Below are positions 24,239 to 33,213 of a DNA stretch of 64,000 bases, one piece after another (position 1 is the stretch's first letter; each line of letters opens with the position of its first letter). The DNA comes from DASWJZ01 sp963814905 (GTDB lineage Bacteria > Pseudomonadota > Alphaproteobacteria > Rhizobiales > Afifellaceae), in contig CAWFEM010000011.1 in assembly GCA_963814905.1 (NCBI GenBank), positions 124,001 through 188,000 on the forward strand, given 5' to 3'. The position numbers and the translations under genes were made by a program. Below the pieces are notes generated by a model. That model searched no databases and was not told the origin of the DNA. It worked only from the letters and a program-made list of their open reading frames with translations.

Positions 24239-25346
24239 CTAAGGCTTGGTGATGCCGGGATAGGCCGCTTCGATGGCCTTTTTCATGACGCTCGGCAACG
24301 CCTCGCCGGAAAGTGCGGTTGCCCACCAGTGGCCGGGTGGGGCGGGGGTGTCGAGACCGATTTCCGCCCGTTCGATACGGAGCTTCAGCTCGAAATGCGT
24401 GAAGGTGTGCGTGACCGGCGCGGCAAGCGCGATCCAGTCGGCGGTAAGCGGCGGCGTATCTGGCGAGGCGTCCTCGCTCCATTCGTTGCCGGGCACCTCG
24501 CTCATGCCGCCGAGGAGGCCCCTGGGCGGGCGGCGGCGGAGCAGGACCGCGCCGTCTTCGCGGCGCGCGACGAAGGCGGTGCCGAAGCGCGTCGGACGGG
24601 CTTTCTTCGGCGCCTTCAGGGGCAGCACCGTTTCCAGTCCCTCGCGCCGCGCGACGCAGGCGTCCGACCAGGGACAGAGAGCGCAGGCGGGCTTTCGCGG
24701 CGTGCAGATCGTCGCGCCGAGATCCATCGACGGCTTCGGCGAATTCTCCCGCGCGCGCAGCCGGAACGAGCGGCGCGAGCCGTTCGCGAATCAGCGGCTT
24801 TGCGGCAGGAAGCGGCGTCTCGATGGCGAAGAGCCGCGTAACCACCCGCTCCACGTTGCCGTCGATCACCGCGACCGGCTCGTCGAAGGCGATCGCCGCG
24901 ATCGCCGCCGACGTATAGGTGCCGATCCCGGGAAGCTTGGAGAGCGCTTCGGCGCTTTCAGGAAAGCGCGCGCCGGGCAGGGCCGCGACGGCGTGCGCGC
25001 ATTCGACCAGGTTGCGGGCGCGCGAATAGTAGCCAAGCCCGGCCCAGGCGGCCATGATGTCGCGCTCGTCGGCGGCAGCCAACGCGCCGATTGTCGGCCA
25101 GCGCGCAACGAAGCTGTGGAAATAGGGGGCCACGGCCCTGACCGTCGTCTGCTGCAGCATCACCTCCGAGAGCCAGACGCGATAAGGATCGGGCCGCGCG
25201 CCGCCGCGCCGTGCCGCAGGCGGGACGCGCCAGGGGAGCGTCCGTGCATGCCGATCGAACCAGGAAAGAAGCGCTGCCGCGGAGGGTGTCGGATTGCCCC
25301 TTGCGGGCGCGGGCGGGTTCGCTAGCGTGGCGGGCGACATCGTCAT
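24239..25346 (-). pseudogene. mutY: A/G-specific adenine glycosylase mutY, interrupted by a frameshift
   Basis: MutY removes adenine mispaired with 8-oxoguanine. The N-terminal domain is complete: TLPWR, VMLQQTTV, LGYYSRARNL, the helix-hairpin-helix LPGIGTYTSAAI and catalytic-site VIDGNVERV. After GEFAEAV the frame goes wrong: one extra base near 24728 shifts it, and the natural continuation MDLGATICTPRKPAC, with the iron-sulfur cysteines (Cys-x6-Cys-x2-Cys-x5-Cys) and the NUDIX-like C-terminal domain, lies in another frame down to 24239. Removing one base restores a protein of about 368 residues. No slippery sequence is visible. Either a real inactivation or a base-call error. The start at 25346 or 25340 is not fixed. 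Confidence 0.9.
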
Positions 25347-25404
25347 CCCGGCCACTGTGGCCGTCGGGCCGGTCCTGGCAAGGGCCGAAGGAGTTCCGTC
25401 AACA

Positions 25405-25872
25405 ATGACGCATCCCTCGCGTCCGGCCGCGCGGACCGTCGCGGAGCTGATCGGAAAGACGCTCGATCCGATGCTGCGCAAGCGCGGGCTGGCGCGCGCG
25501 GAGCTGATCGCCTGGTGGCCGGACATCGTCGGCGCAGCCTATGCCGGCCGCACCGCGCCGGAGCGCATCCGCTGGCCGCGCGACGGCAAGGCGGCGACGC
25601 TGGTCGTGCGCTGCGATCCGGCCCTGTCGCTTCAGTTCGCCCACGAGACGGGGCGTGTCCGCGAGCGGCTCAACGCCTATTTCGGCTATCCGGCGGTCGG
25701 TGTGGTGAAGATCGTGCAGCACCCGATGGGTCGGCAGGACGAGGAGGCGCCGGCGCCGGCTGAAAGAGCCCGGGATGTGCCGGTCGCGTTGCAGGAAAAG
25801 CTTGGGCGCGTGGATGGGCCTCTGGGCGAATCGCTTCGCGCGCTCGCCAGCAAGGTCCTCGCACGATCGTGA
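25405..25872 (+). CDS. DUF721 (DciA-like) protein
   Basis: A 155-residue DUF721 protein. Some members (DciA) help load the replicative helicase in bacteria without DnaC. The conserved core is VAELIGKTLDPMLRKRGL followed by LIAWWPDIVGAAYA near the N-terminus and LVVRCDPALSLQFAHETG in the middle, then a charged tail. Start is ATG 25405, with AAGGAG about 11 bases upstream. It is divergent from mutY, with a 58-base gap, and precedes the DsbA-like gene and smc, an order often seen in Rhizobiales. Confidence 0.87.
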   Translation: MTHPSRPAARTVAELIGKTLDPMLRKRGLARAELIAWWPDIVGAAYAGRTAPERIRWPRDGKAATLVVRCDPALSLQFAHETGRVRERLNAYFGYPAVGVVKIVQHPMGRQDEEAPAPAERARDVPVALQEKLGRVDGPLGESLRALASKVLARS

Positions 25873-25914
25873 CGACTTGCGCGTTTCGCCGTAAACCACC
25901 ATGCCGTATCTGAA

Positions 25915-25956
25915 AACGGCGGAACGCCGCCGTTCAGCCCCCGTTCAAGGGGCTGA
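25915..25956 (+). terminator. Two adjacent hairpins after the DUF721 gene
   Basis: AACGGCGG-AACG-CCGCCGTT (25915-25934) is followed at once by TCAGCCCC-CGTTCAA-GGGGCTGA (25934-25956). Both are perfect 8-base stems, 43 bases after the DUF721 stop and 54 bases before the DsbA-like start. There is no T-run, so termination is only suggested; mutually exclusive pairing is not apparent. Confidence 0.45.
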
Positions 25957-26010
25957 GACTTCAGTCGCCCGGGAAGGTTCGATATACGCCCCGGTGAAAG
26001 GATGCCGACA

Positions 26011-26652
26011 ATGCTGAAACTCGTCCGCCGCGTGTTCCTGGCCGTTTCGCTGGCCGGTGCATTGGTGTTGGGCCCATCCGGCGCGTTTGCGGTGGAAACG
26101 GCCGATACCGTCAACGTTGAGGATCTCCTCTCGCCCGGCCCGCTCGGCGAGAAGGTCCTCGGCCCGGCCGACGCGCCGGTCAGCGTCGTCGAATACGCCT
26201 CCATGAGCTGCCCGCACTGCGCGCATTTCGACGAGACCACCTTCGACGCCTTCAAGATCAAGTACATCGACAGCGGGAAGGTGCGCTACGTGTTCCGCGA
26301 ATTTCCGCTGAACGCGCCGGCCGTCGCGGTCGCGATGCTTGCCCGCTGCGCGCCCGCCGACAAATTTTTCGACGTCGTCCACACCTTCTTTCGCACCCAG
26401 GACAAATGGCTCTACGGCAGCGATGTGAAGGCCGGTATCATTGACGTGGCGTCGCAGTTCGGATTCACCGAGCAAAGCTTTGAAGCGTGCGTGAAGAATC
26501 AGGCACTATTCGAGGGAATCAACGCGGTCAGGGACCGCGGCTCGGCGTTTGGGGTGCAAGCCACGCCGACGTTCTTTATCAACGGCAAGAAATACGAAGG
26601 GGCGTTGTCGCTTGACGAGTTGGATAAAGCGATCGAGCCGCTGCTCAACTAG
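26011..26652 (+). CDS. DsbA family thiol-disulfide oxidoreductase
   Basis: An exported thioredoxin-fold protein with a signal peptide (cleavage after AFA, about residue 27). The active site is CPHC (Cys67, Cys70) in EYASMSCPHCAHFDE, the same dipeptide as in DsbA, and the cis-proline loop is QATPTFFINGK. It belongs to the BdbD/ScsC-like DsbA branch (thioredoxin_4). Likely role: oxidation or isomerisation of periplasmic disulfides. I start it at ATG 26011, with AAAGGA eight bases upstream; the ATG at 26002 abuts that site. Its TAG stop is the first base group of a family B repeat. Confidence 0.93.
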   Translation: MLKLVRRVFLAVSLAGALVLGPSGAFAVETADTVNVEDLLSPGPLGEKVLGPADAPVSVVEYASMSCPHCAHFDETTFDAFKIKYIDSGKVRYVFREFPLNAPAVAVAMLARCAPADKFFDVVHTFFRTQDKWLYGSDVKAGIIDVASQFGFTEQSFEACVKNQALFEGINAVRDRGSAFGVQATPTFFINGKKYEGALSLDELDKAIEPLLN

Positions 26653-26754
26653 AGCATCGCGAGCGCAGCCGAAATGGGCACGATGCCGCGCATCCTTGTT
26701 CGAGCATCGGATTCTTCCGAAAACCGTTTCCCACTTTTCGGTCCGATGCTTTAG
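26650..26754. repeat. Dispersed inverted repeat, family B, copy 2 (diverged)
   Basis: Starts TAGAGCATCG and ends CGATGCTTTAG. The core is GAGCATCGGATTCTTCCGAA / TTTTCGGTCCGATGC, a version of the family B hairpin in which CATGATC is replaced by CATCGGA on one side and compensated on the other (TCCGATG). The paired change preserves the stem. It separates the DsbA-like gene from smc, both on the plus strand. Confidence 0.85.
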
Positions 26755-26799
26755 ACGCGCCGGCGAGCCCTCGCCGATCGTCGGAGGCTCGCATCTGAT

Positions 26800-29700
26800 A
26801 TGAAGGTCACCCGCCTCCGCCTGCACGGGTTCAAATCCTTCGCCGACGCCATTGAGGTTCCGGTCGAGACCGGGATCACGGGCGTCGTCGGGCCGAATGG
26901 CTGCGGCAAGTCGAACCTTGTCGAGGCGCTGCGCTTCGTCATGGGCGAAAGCTCCTACAAGGCGATGCGCGGCGGCGGCATGGAGGACGTGATCTTCTCC
27001 GGCTCCGGCGGCCGCCCTTCGCGCAACATGGCGGAGGTGACGCTCGGCGCTGAGCGCGACGAAGGCACGGGCAACGGTCCGGAGCCGGTCGAGATCACCC
27101 GCCGCATCGAGCGCGACGCCGGGTCCTCATACCGCATCAACGGCCGCGAGGTGCGCGCCCGCGACGTGCAGATCCTTTTCGCCGACGCGGCCACCGGTGC
27201 GCATTCTTCCGCGCTCGTCCGCCAGGGCCAGGTCGCGGAGCTGATCGCCGCCAAGCCGATCGCCCGCCGCGGCATCCTGGAGGACGCGGCCGGCATTTCC
27301 GGGCTGCACGCCCGCCGTAACGAGGCGGAGCAGAAGCTGCGCGCCGCCGAGACCAACCTGAACCGCCTCACCGATGTCATGGCGGAGATCGAAAGCCAGC
27401 TCGACGGGCTGAAGCGACAGGCGCGGCAGGCCACGCGCTATCGCAAGATTTCCGAGGAGATCCGCCGCTCCGAGGCGATCCTCTACGTCATCAACTGGGA
27501 GAGCGCACTCGGCCGGCTCGCCGAGGCGGAAGCGGAATTGCAGGCCGCCGAGGCGCATTTCGCCGAGGCTTCCGCCGCACAAGGCGAGGCGGCGAAGGCA
27601 GAGGCGATCTCGGCTGAGCGGCTTCCGGCGCTGCGCGACAAGGCCGCCGCCGCGGCGGCGAAGCTGGAACGGTTGAAATCCGCGGCCGCGGAGATCGATC
27701 GTGAGGAGGCGCAGCTCAAGGCGCGCCGGCAGGAACTGATCGGGCGGCGCGCCCAGGCAGAAGCCGACCTTACCCATGAAGGCGAGGCGGGGCGCGACGC
27801 GGGTGCCGCGTTGGGGACCCTCGACGCGGAGGAGGCGAAGCTCAGCCGTGAGAGCGAGGAAGCGGAGGGACAGCTCGGTGCCGTCACCGCCGCGGCGGAG
27901 ACCGCCGCCGCCTCGGTCCATGCCTGGGAGATGGAATTCGCCGGCGCCGCGGGCGCGCTTGCCGCGGCGGAGGCGGAGCGCGCGGCGCGCGAGCGCGCGA
28001 TGCGCGAGGCGCAGTCGAAGCTTCGACGGCTGGAGGATGAGCGCGCGACCGCGCTTGCCCAGCGCGAGAAGATCGTCGCGGAACAGGGTGTGGAAGCGGA
28101 GGTCGCGACCGCCGCCGCAGCACTTGCCGATGCCGAGGCGCTTGTAGCGGAGCGCCAGCGGGAAGCGGAGGCGGCGGAGGCCACCTATGCCACGGCGCGC
28201 GAAGGCGAACGCCGGGCGCGCGGCCCTTACGACGCGGCGGAACGCGCTTTCGGCGCGCTTGAGGCCGAGGCGCGCATGCTCGCCGAGCTTCTCGACGCCG
28301 CCGAGGCCGAACGCTTTCCGCCGCTGATCGATTCGCTCGTCGTCTCGCCCGGCTACGAGCAGGCGCTCGCCGCCGCCCTCGGCGACGATCTCGACGCCTC
28401 GCTCGACGGCGGCGCTCCCGTTCATTGGGGTGCCGCGCCGTCTTCCGACGGCGATCCCGCGCTTCCCGACGGCGTCGTGGCGCTCGCCGACTTCGTGCGC
28501 GGACCGGAAAGCCTCACCCGCAGGCTGCGCCAGATCGGCGTCGTCGCTGCGAGCGAGGCGGCCAGCCTTCAGGCGCGACTCAAGACCGGCCAGCGGCTCG
28601 TCACCACCGATGGCGGGCTGTGGCGCTGGGATGGTCTGACCGCGCAGGCCGGCTCGGCGGCGGCGCGTGCGCGCCGGCTTGAGCAGCGCACGCGCATGGG
28701 AATCGTCACGCAGGAGCTGCGCGCGGCGCGCGCCGACGTGGAGAAAGCGCTCGACGCCTTCGGCCGCGCCACGCAGCTTCGCGCCGAGGCGGAACATGTC
28801 GACGCCGATACCCGCCGCGCCCTGCAGGAGTCGCGCCAGGCGCTGGAGACGCACCGCAAGACGCTCGCCGATGCGGAGAAGCGCCATGCGCGGGTGATCG
28901 AGCGCGTCTCGTCTTTTGCCGGCGTGCTGGCGCGGATCGAGACCGACACGGAGACCTGTCGCGCGGAGCTTCGCGCCGCGGAGGATGCGCTCTCGGGCCT
29001 GCCGGAGAACGCCACGCTGGAGCGGCGGCGCGACGAGGTGCAGCAATCGCTGGGCACGGAGCGCGCCCACGCCGCGGAAGCGCGGCTCCAGGCCGATCGC
29101 GCCGCGCACAGCCAGGCGGCGCGGGGCGCGCGCCTTGCCGGCATCGCGGAGGAGCGCGAGCGATGGGGCGCGCGGTCGCGGCGCGCGGAGGAGCGTGTCG
29201 CGGAGCTGAAAGAGCGGCTCGCTGCGCTCGATACGGAGATCGCAGCCGTCCCCGACGATCCCTCGCTCTTCGAGGAGCGGCGGCGCGCGCTCGGTGTGGA
29301 GATGGACGCGGCGAGCGCGGAGCTCACCGCGGCGCAGGACGAGCTTGCCGCAGCGGAGGCCTCCCATCGTGAAGCGCAGGAGACCGCGCGCGCGGCGCTT
29401 GACGCGCATGCGGAGGCGCGCGAGCGGCGCGGCCGCGACGAGGAGCGCGTCATCGCGGCCAATACCCGCAAGAGCGAGCTTGCCGCCCAGATCGCGGAGC
29501 ATTTCGAGTGGCAGATCGACGAGCTGCGCGATGTCGCCGGCCTCGCGCCTGAGGCTGAACTGCCGGAAGCCGCCGCTGTCGAGACGCGGCTCCACAAGCT
29601 CAAGGCGGAGCGCGAGCGCCTCGGCGGCGTCAATCTTCGCGCGGAGGAGGAATCGGCGGAACTTGAGACGCGGCTCGGCGAGATGCGCGCGGAGAAGGAC

Positions 29701-30246
29701 GACCTTGAGGAGGCGATCAAGCGCCTTCGCCTCGGCATCCAGAACCTGAACCGCGAGGGCCGCCAGCGGCTCGTCGCCGCCTTCGAGACGGTGAACGGCC
29801 ATTTCTCCAGTCTTTTCCAGCATCTTTTCGGAGGCGGAACGGCTGAGCTTGCGCTGGTCGGCTCCGACGATCCGCTCGAAGCGGGGCTGGAGATCGTCGC
29901 CCGGCCGCCCGGCAAGCGTCCGCAATCGATGACGCTTCTGTCCGGCGGCGAGCAGGCGCTGACGGCGCTGGCGCTGATCTTCGCGGTCTTCCTGACCAAT
30001 CCCTCGCCGATCTGCGTGCTCGACGAGGTGGACGCGCCGCTCGACGACGCCAATGTCGACCGCTTCTGCAAGCTCCTGAACGACATGCGCAAGCGCACCG
30101 ACACGCGCTTCATCGTCGTCACGCACAACCCGATCACCATGGCGCAGATGGATCGGCTCCTCGGCGTCACCATGGCCGAACGCGGCGTCTCGCAGGTGGT
30201 CTCGGTCGATCTTGCCGAGGCGGAGGGCTACCGCGAGGCGAGTTGA
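26800..30246 (+). CDS. smc: Chromosome segregation protein SMC
   Basis: The condensin-type ATPase that organises and segregates the chromosome. The 1148-residue protein has Walker A GPNGCGKSN at 31-39, a long coiled coil rich in Ala, Glu and Arg (about 160-480), a hinge (about 495-620, with FPPLIDSLVVSPGYEQALAA opening it), a second coiled coil (about 640-960), signature LSGGEQALTALAL from 1047 and Walker B CVLDEVDAPLDDAN at 1072-1085. The hinge is more divergent than in Bacillus, as usual for alphaproteobacteria. ScpA/ScpB partners are not in the window. No ribosome site is obvious close to ATG 26800. Confidence 0.97.
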   Translation: MKVTRLRLHGFKSFADAIEVPVETGITGVVGPNGCGKSNLVEALRFVMGESSYKAMRGGGMEDVIFSGSGGRPSRNMAEVTLGAERDEGTGNGPEPVEITRRIERDAGSSYRINGREVRARDVQILFADAATGAHSSALVRQGQVAELIAAKPIARRGILEDAAGISGLHARRNEAEQKLRAAETNLNRLTDVMAEIESQLDGLKRQARQATRYRKISEEIRRSEAILYVINWESALGRLAEAEAELQAAEAHFAEASAAQGEAAKAEAISAERLPALRDKAAAAAAKLERLKSAAAEIDREEAQLKARRQELIGRRAQAEADLTHEGEAGRDAGAALGTLDAEEAKLSRESEEAEGQLGAVTAAAETAAASVHAWEMEFAGAAGALAAAEAERAARERAMREAQSKLRRLEDERATALAQREKIVAEQGVEAEVATAAAALADAEALVAERQREAEAAEATYATAREGERRARGPYDAAERAFGALEAEARMLAELLDAAEAERFPPLIDSLVVSPGYEQALAAALGDDLDASLDGGAPVHWGAAPSSDGDPALPDGVVALADFVRGPESLTRRLRQIGVVAASEAASLQARLKTGQRLVTTDGGLWRWDGLTAQAGSAAARARRLEQRTRMGIVTQELRAARADVEKALDAFGRATQLRAEAEHVDADTRRALQESRQALETHRKTLADAEKRHARVIERVSSFAGVLARIETDTETCRAELRAAEDALSGLPENATLERRRDEVQQSLGTERAHAAEARLQADRAAHSQAARGARLAGIAEERERWGARSRRAEERVAELKERLAALDTEIAAVPDDPSLFEERRRALGVEMDAASAELTAAQDELAAAEASHREAQETARAALDAHAEARERRGRDEERVIAANTRKSELAAQIAEHFEWQIDELRDVAGLAPEAELPEAAAVETRLHKLKAERERLGGVNLRAEEESAELETRLGEMRAEKDDLEEAIKRLRLGIQNLNREGRQRLVAAFETVNGHFSSLFQHLFGGGTAELALVGSDDPLEAGLEIVARPPGKRPQSMTLLSGGEQALTALALIFAVFLTNPSPICVLDEVDAPLDDANVDRFCKLLNDMRKRTDTRFIVVTHNPITMAQMDRLLGVTMAERGVSQVVSVDLAEAEGYREAS

Positions 30247-30316
30247 GCGCGGATGGCGTCCGTTCTGGATAAAAAATGTCAGCTATTTCAAAGACTTGAT
30301 TGCATTTCACGCCGCC

Positions 30317-30345
30317 TTGACACCCCCCAGGGGCAAAACTATGGT
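30317..30345 (+). promoter_or_regulatory. Sigma-70-type promoter for the F0 ATP synthase operon
   Basis: TTGACA at 30317-30322, a 17-base spacer, and TATGGT at 30340-30345. The -35 box is perfect and the -10 box matches at four of six positions. It lies 78 bases upstream of atpI in the 176-base gap after smc, and no other promoter-like site is evident there. The rest of this gap shows no gene. Confidence 0.7.
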
Positions 30346-30422
30346 GCGCCCGGTTTCGGAGGGGGTCCAGCCCTGCCGGGCTTGTTTGCGCGCTGTCTGG
30401 AGAGCGATTCTCGGATATTCGG

Positions 30423-30791
30423 ATGGCGGCGCGGAGCAGGAAGGCGGGAGGGACTGACGGCGACGGTTCCGATGCCGATCTTGCACGGCGGCTTGACCGT
30501 CTTTCCCGCGAGCTCGACGCTGGAAAGCGCGAACGCGAGGAAGCGGAACGACCGTCGCGTACGAATAGCGCGGATCTCGCTTATGCTTTCCGGCTGGCGA
30601 GTGAGTTTGTCGCCGGGGTTCTTGTCGGCGCGGCCTTGGGTTGGGGCCTCGATCGGGTGGCCGGCACCTCGCCGTGGGGGTTGATCGTCCTTCTGCTGCT
30701 CGGCTTCGCGGCAGGCGTGTTGAATGTGGTGCGCGTTTCGAGCCGCATGACCGGCGGCGGATCCCAGGGCGGGAACGGACGCGCCGATTGA
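30423..30791 (+). CDS. atpI: ATP synthase protein I (AtpI)
   Basis: A 122-residue membrane protein of the AtpI family, which assists assembly of the F0 c-ring. A charged N-terminal third (RLDRLSRELDAGKREREEAE) is followed by two transmembrane helices (about 60-78 and 85-105), containing GVLVGAALGWGLDRVAGTSPWG. It begins the operon atpI-atpB-atpE-b'-b, the split F0 cluster characteristic of alphaproteobacteria. The F1 genes lie elsewhere. Confidence 0.92.
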   Translation: MAARSRKAGGTDGDGSDADLARRLDRLSRELDAGKREREEAERPSRTNSADLAYAFRLASEFVAGVLVGAALGWGLDRVAGTSPWGLIVLLLLGFAAGVLNVVRVSSRMTGGGSQGGNGRAD

Positions 30792-30831
30792 ATTCGCAGC
30801 CCGGCACTCGGGCGCGCTGGAGGGGATAAGC

Positions 30832-31602
30832 GTGGAAGAAGCAGCGGCCGACAAGGTCGACCCGATCCATCAATTCGGCATCACCAACATCGTCGATTTC
30901 GGCACGATCGGTGGCGTGCATTTCGCCTTCACAAATTCCGCGCTGTTCATGCTGATCGTGGTGGCGCTGATTTCGGCGTTGTTGATCCTCGGCACATCGA
31001 GCCGGGCGGTCGTCCCCGGCCGCATCCAGGCGCTCGCCGAGATCTCCTACGAGTTCGTCGCCAACATGCTGCGCGAGAGCGCCGGCAAGGACGGGATGCG
31101 CTTCTTCCCGTTCGTGTTCTCGATCTTCATGTTCGTGCTCTTCTGCAACGTGATCGGGCTGGTCCCGTATTTCTTCACGGTGACGAGCCACATCGTCATC
31201 ACCGCGGCACTCGCCGTCACCATCATCCTGCTCGTCATTCTCTACGGCTTCTACCGCAACGGGCTGAAGTTCCTCGGCCTCTTCGTGCCGCAGGGCGTGC
31301 CCGGCTATCTGATGCCGCTCGTCGTCGCGATCGAGGTGATGTCGTTCCTGTCGCGACCGATCAGCCTCTCGGTGCGTCTCTTCGCCAACATGCTCGCCGG
31401 CCACATCACGCTGAAGGTCTTCGCGAGCTTCATCCTGATGCTCGGCGCTTTCGGCGCCGTCGGCTGGGTCGGCGCGGTCATCCCCTTCGCGATGACCGTT
31501 GCGCTGACCGCGCTGGAAATCCTCGTCGCCTTCCTGCAGGCCTATGTCTTCGCGATCCTGACCTGCATGTACCTGAACGACGCGCTACACCCGTCGCACT
31601 GA
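30832..31602 (+). CDS. atpB: F0F1 ATP synthase subunit a
   Basis: Subunit a forms the proton half-channels of F0 in the inner membrane. 256 residues with five or six helices. The essential arginine is in SLSVRLFANMLAGH, and the C-terminal LEILVAFLQAYVFAILT is the conserved final helix. The start is a GTG at 30832 with GAGGGG eight bases upstream. It lies 40 bases after atpI and 34 bases before atpE. Confidence 0.97.
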   Translation: MEEAAADKVDPIHQFGITNIVDFGTIGGVHFAFTNSALFMLIVVALISALLILGTSSRAVVPGRIQALAEISYEFVANMLRESAGKDGMRFFPFVFSIFMFVLFCNVIGLVPYFFTVTSHIVITAALAVTIILLVILYGFYRNGLKFLGLFVPQGVPGYLMPLVVAIEVMSFLSRPISLSVRLFANMLAGHITLKVFASFILMLGAFGAVGWVGAVIPFAMTVALTALEILVAFLQAYVFAILTCMYLNDALHPSH

Positions 31603-31636
31603 CGTCAATCAACGCAAGACACTCAAGGAGTTCATC

Positions 31637-31864
31637 ATGGAAGCGGATGCTGCAAAGCTGATCGGAGCCGGTATCGCCTGTGTCGGCATGGGCGGGGCGG
31701 GCATCGGTCTCGGCTCGCTCTTCGGCCTTTATCTGCAGAGCGCGATCCGCAATCCGGCGGCGGCCGACGGCCAGTTCGGCCGACTGATCTTCGGCTTCGC
31801 GGTGACGGAGGCGCTCGGCATCTTCTCGCTGCTGATCGCGCTCCTGCTCATCTTCGCGGTCTGA
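31637..31864 (+). CDS. atpE: F0F1 ATP synthase subunit c
   Basis: The 75-residue proteolipid of the rotating c-ring. Two helices joined by the polar loop IRNPAA (38-43). The proton-carrying carboxylate is Glu58 in AVTEALGIFSLL. The first helix carries a GxGxGxG-like run (GGAGIGLGSLFG) that packs the ring. AAGGAG stands seven bases before the ATG, a strong site fitting the high copy number needed for subunit c. Confidence 0.97.
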   Translation: MEADAAKLIGAGIACVGMGGAGIGLGSLFGLYLQSAIRNPAAADGQFGRLIFGFAVTEALGIFSLLIALLLIFAV

Positions 31865-31941
31865 CGACCTCTGCCGGCGGTCCTTGATCGCCGTGTGAAG
31901 TCAGGTCCTGAAGCGGAAGGCCGCAAGCAAAGGGCAATGCC

Positions 31942-32595
31942 TTGAACTTCGTCTCACCATCGTTCGCCCAGTCGGAACCGGCACCGGGGCCCAATGACGC
32001 CGCGCCGGCCGCCGAAGGCCTCCCGGCGACGCCGGGGACCGAAGGCATGCACGCCACGACGGAGGCCGGTGCGCAGCACGGCGGCGGGCACAATGCGTTC
32101 CCGCCCTTCGATCCGTCGACCTTCGGCTCGCAGCTTCTGTGGCTGGTGATCGCTTTCGGCGGGCTCTACCTGCTGATGAAGCGCGTCGCGGTTCCGCGGA
32201 TCAGCGGCATCCTGGAGGACCGCGAGAACCGCATCGCCGCCGACCTGGCGGAAGCCGGGCGCATGAAGGCGGAATCGGAAGCGGCGATCGCCGCCTATGA
32301 GCAGGCGCTCGCCGAGGCGCGCCAGAACGCCCATCAGATCGGGCAGAAGGCGCGCGATGCGGTGAAGGCGGAGATCGATGCCGACCGCGCCAGGACGGAA
32401 GGCGCGCTCAACGACAAGCTCGCCGCCGCCGAATCGGAGATCGCCAAGGTGAAGGTCGCGGCGCTGCAAGGCGTCGATGCGATCGCCAAGGATGCGGTGG
32501 AGACGATGGTTGAGGTTCTGATCGGCGCCAAGGCCGGCAAGGACGAGATCGCGCGCGCCGTCGAAGCGGTGATGGCGGAGGGGGCCCCGACATGA
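31942..32595 (+). CDS. F0F1 ATP synthase subunit b'
   Basis: One of the two unlike b subunits (b') that form the peripheral stalk in alphaproteobacteria. 217 residues: a Pro/Ala-rich N-terminus (about 1-60), a single transmembrane helix (LLWLVIAFGGLYLLMKR, about 66-82), then a long charged coiled coil. The start is a TTG at 31942, because the nearby ATG at 31937 runs into a stop after one codon. The long N-terminus before the helix is unusual, and a later start near 32046 cannot be excluded. It overlaps the next gene by four bases. Confidence 0.93.
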   Translation: MNFVSPSFAQSEPAPGPNDAAPAAEGLPATPGTEGMHATTEAGAQHGGGHNAFPPFDPSTFGSQLLWLVIAFGGLYLLMKRVAVPRISGILEDRENRIAADLAEAGRMKAESEAAIAAYEQALAEARQNAHQIGQKARDAVKAEIDADRARTEGALNDKLAAAESEIAKVKVAALQGVDAIAKDAVETMVEVLIGAKAGKDEIARAVEAVMAEGAPT

Positions 32596-33083
32596 ACCCG
32601 ACCCAATGGGCCACCTTGTGGGTCTTCCTCGGGCTCCTCGTCGTCCTCGGCATCATGGTCTACCTGAAAGTGCCGGCGATGCTGGTGAAGGCGCTCGACG
32701 ACCGCGCCACCAAGATCAGGACCGATCTCGACGAGGCGCGGCGGCTGCGCGAGGAAGCGGAAGCGCTGCTCAAGGAATACGAGAAGAAGCGCGGCCAGGC
32801 GGAGAGCGAGGCTCAGCAGATCGTCGACCAGGCAAAGCGCGAGGCTGAGGCGCTCGCCACCGAATCGCGCGCCCGCATCGAAGAATATGTGGTCCGCCGC
32901 ACCAAGGCGGTCGAAGCGCGCATCGCGCAGGCGGAAACCCAGGCCGTCGCCGAGGTCAGGAGCCGCGCCATCGACGTCGCGACCGCCGCCGCCGGCCGCA
33001 TCCTCGCCGAGGAGGCGAAGGGCAAGACCGGCGAAGAGCTGATCGAGCGCTCCATCGCGACGGTCAGGAAGAACCTGAACTAG
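32592..33083 (+). CDS. atpF: F0F1 ATP synthase subunit b
   Basis: The second stalk subunit: 163 residues, one N-terminal helix (TLWVFLGLLVVLGIMVYL), then a coiled coil (about 30-140) with repeated Glu-Ala-Arg patterns. It pairs with b' to connect F0 to the delta subunit of F1. The ATGA overlap with the b' gene indicates translational coupling, which would help equal production. Last gene of the F0 operon; a family A inverted repeat follows it. Confidence 0.95.
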   Translation: MNPTQWATLWVFLGLLVVLGIMVYLKVPAMLVKALDDRATKIRTDLDEARRLREEAEALLKEYEKKRGQAESEAQQIVDQAKREAEALATESRARIEEYVVRRTKAVEARIAQAETQAVAEVRSRAIDVATAAAGRILAEEAKGKTGEELIERSIATVRKNLN

Positions 33084-33101
33084 CGCTCTACCCACACATC
33101 T

Positions 33102-33201
33102 CGTCGTCATTGCCGGGCTTGACCCGGCAATCCATTCCGTCGCCTTCGAGGTTCTCAAGCGTCACGGAGTGGATGCCATGGTCGAGCCATGGCATGACGA
33201 C
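33102..33201. repeat. Dispersed inverted repeat, family A, copy 2
   Basis: Begins CGTCGTCATTGCCGGGCTTG and ends CATGGCATGACGAC. The inner right hairpin is changed to CCATGG-TCGAG-CCATGG, with matched substitutions on both sides, while the outer GTCGTCA/TGACGAC ends are kept. Placed between the convergent atpF and rnhB genes. Confidence 0.88.
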
Positions 33202-33213
33202 AGTTCTTACGCG

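Noticed and set aside
24720..24740. Programmed frameshift in mutY
   Set aside because: No slippery heptamer, stem-loop or internal ribosome-like site is visible at the junction; a plain one-base insertion explains it.
27127..30126. Frame of nearly 1000 codons opposite smc
   Set aside because: Shadow of the smc coiled coil; no domain, and the plus strand encodes complete SMC motifs.
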